Source of the DNA: CAG-841 sp963656825
Lineage (GTDB): Bacteria; Bacillota; Clostridia; Oscillospirales; CAG-272
Direction: 5' to 3'
Assembly: GCA_963656825.1 (NCBI GenBank)
Contig: CAVKJG010000067.1
Location: forward strand, 1 to 5,531
Length of the DNA stretch: 5,531 nt
Shown here: positions 5,082 through 5,531 of the stretch, piece by piece
Layout: each line of letters opens with the position of its first letter
Position numbering within the stretch: the first letter of the stretch is position 1
Position numbers and translations under genes: made by a program
The notes under the pieces: generated by a model
Databases searched by the model: none
Told to the model about the DNA's origin: nothing
What the model saw: only the letters and a program-made list of their open reading frames with translations

Positions 5082-5288
5082 ATGGCTGAATATCAACACT
5101 TTGACGGTGAAACCTATATAACTTTCAATATCGTATATGCGACTGAAAAAGAAGTCCGACTTGCAGTTACGAATCGCGGCAGAATCAGCGTTCTGACCTA
5201 TGACTTATATACAGACGAAAACGGCAAATATTTTGAATACGGCTGTATGTATAAAAAAATTTATATCGAAAATTTTGAGGTAATGTGA
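5082..5288 (+). CDS. Small hypothetical protein, second gene of the ardA operon
   Basis: This 68-residue protein is rich in aromatic and beta-forming residues (ETYITFNIVYATEKEVRLAV, then NRGRISVLTYDLYTDENG) and probably forms a single small beta domain. No known motif, signal or membrane segment is visible. The start at 5082 is chosen because AAGGAG (5069-5074) lies 7 nt before it. An in-frame ATG at 5052 would overlap the upstream gene and has no binding site. The stop TGA is separated from the next ATG by one base, so the genes are translationally close. Function is unknown, with an accessory role in a mobile element inferred from context. Confidence 0.8.
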   Translation: MAEYQHFDGETYITFNIVYATEKEVRLAVTNRGRISVLTYDLYTDENGKYFEYGCMYKKIYIENFEVM

Positions 5289-5289
5289 A

Positions 5290-5388
5290 ATGGATAAACC
5301 CATCATTGATTTAGAAGAATTGCTTGACGAGGCAAAAGACAGAATTGAAGAAAAACTTATAATCGAAGGAGAAATTGAAAATGTGTAA
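5290..5388 (+). CDS. 32-residue acidic miniprotein
   Basis: This very short frame encodes a strongly acidic peptide (12 Asp/Glu against 4 Lys/Arg) that is likely one helix, with LEELLDEAKDRIEEKL at residues 8-23 showing a heptad-like pattern of Leu and Ile. Three things suggest it is real: GAGGT (5277-5281) lies 8 nt upstream, it begins one base after the previous stop, and it overlaps the ardA start by 8 bp (5381-5388). It may act by translational coupling to ardA, or the acidic peptide may have its own function. Its small size keeps the call tentative. Confidence 0.6.
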   Translation: MDKPIIDLEELLDEAKDRIEEKLIIEGEIENV

Positions 5389-5531
5389 CAATATAAAAAT
5401 CGTTATCGGCTCGTGGGGTTCATACAACGAATGCAACGAAAGAGCGTTAGGCTCGAAATGGCTTGACCTTTCTGGTTATTCCGACTGGGACGAAATCGTA
5501 GAAGAACTTAAAAAAGAAGGCTTTGAACTTG
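5381..5531 (+). CDS. ardA: ArdA-type antirestriction protein, N-terminal part (cut by window end)
   Basis: The first 50 residues are visible. IVIGSWGSYNE near the start, then LGSKWLDLSGYSDWDEI, match the N-terminal pattern of ArdA proteins (G-T/S-W-x-x-Y-N, then L-x-G-x-W-x-D-L), as in ArdA of ColIb-P9 and Tn916 ORF18. ArdA proteins, usually about 165-175 residues, are elongated acidic DNA mimics that bind and inhibit type I restriction-modification enzymes, protecting incoming plasmids and conjugative transposons. The ATG at 5381 follows AAGGAG (5366-5371) with a 9-nt gap and overlaps the end of the miniprotein gene. The C-terminal acidic domains lie outside the window, so intactness cannot be judged. 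This gene is the main reason to regard the right part of the window as mobile DNA. Confidence 0.85.
   Translation, partial: MCNNIKIVIGSWGSYNECNERALGSKWLDLSGYSDWDEIVEELKKEGFEL

Overview
The window looks like a chromosomal stretch from a Gram-positive Clostridia-type bacterium of low to moderate GC. This is inferred from strong Shine-Dalgarno sequences (GGAGG or AAGGAG), textbook TTGACA/TATAAT promoters with 17-nt spacers, intrinsic terminators, tRNA genes with encoded CCA ends and a Clostridia-like XRE regulator. A gut Oscillospiraceae or Ruminococcus-like source is plausible but not proven. The layout suggests a host backbone with two tRNA-Ala genes, followed on the right by the start of a mobile-element-like operon.

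Left part (1-2744). A sigma-A-type promoter precedes a 459-aa secreted protein with a class III (prepilin) signal and C-terminal GLUG-like repeats. The following gap (1700-1925) holds a decayed fragment of a repeat family and the extended -10 promoter of a 272-aa XRE-type regulator.

Middle (2745-4336). A tRNA-Ala(CGC) gene on the minus strand has its own consensus promoter and terminator. Two tandem modules of about 145 bp lie beyond its 3' end. Each carries a terminator and a TGACAG-stem hairpin, and the tRNA-proximal module ends in an exact copy of the tRNA's 3' end, broken at the T-loop like an integrase attachment site. To the right is a plus-strand gene for an unknown 222-aa protein with two membrane segments, then tRNA-Ala(GGC) with a perfect promoter and a strong 14-bp terminator.

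Right part (4337-5531). A 460-bp gene-free leader holds an orphan terminator and a 119-nt nested inverted repeat with an intrinsic terminator inside it. It leads into four tightly packed plus-strand genes: two small proteins of unknown function, a 32-residue acidic miniprotein, and the N-terminus of an ArdA-type antirestriction protein cut by the window end. ArdA genes are typical of conjugative and integrative elements, so this operon probably belongs to an element next to, and possibly integrated at, tRNA-Ala(GGC). The nested inverted repeat is well placed to act as a conditional terminator for it.

The most unusual features are the tandem tRNA-tail modules and the nested inverted repeat ahead of the ardA operon.
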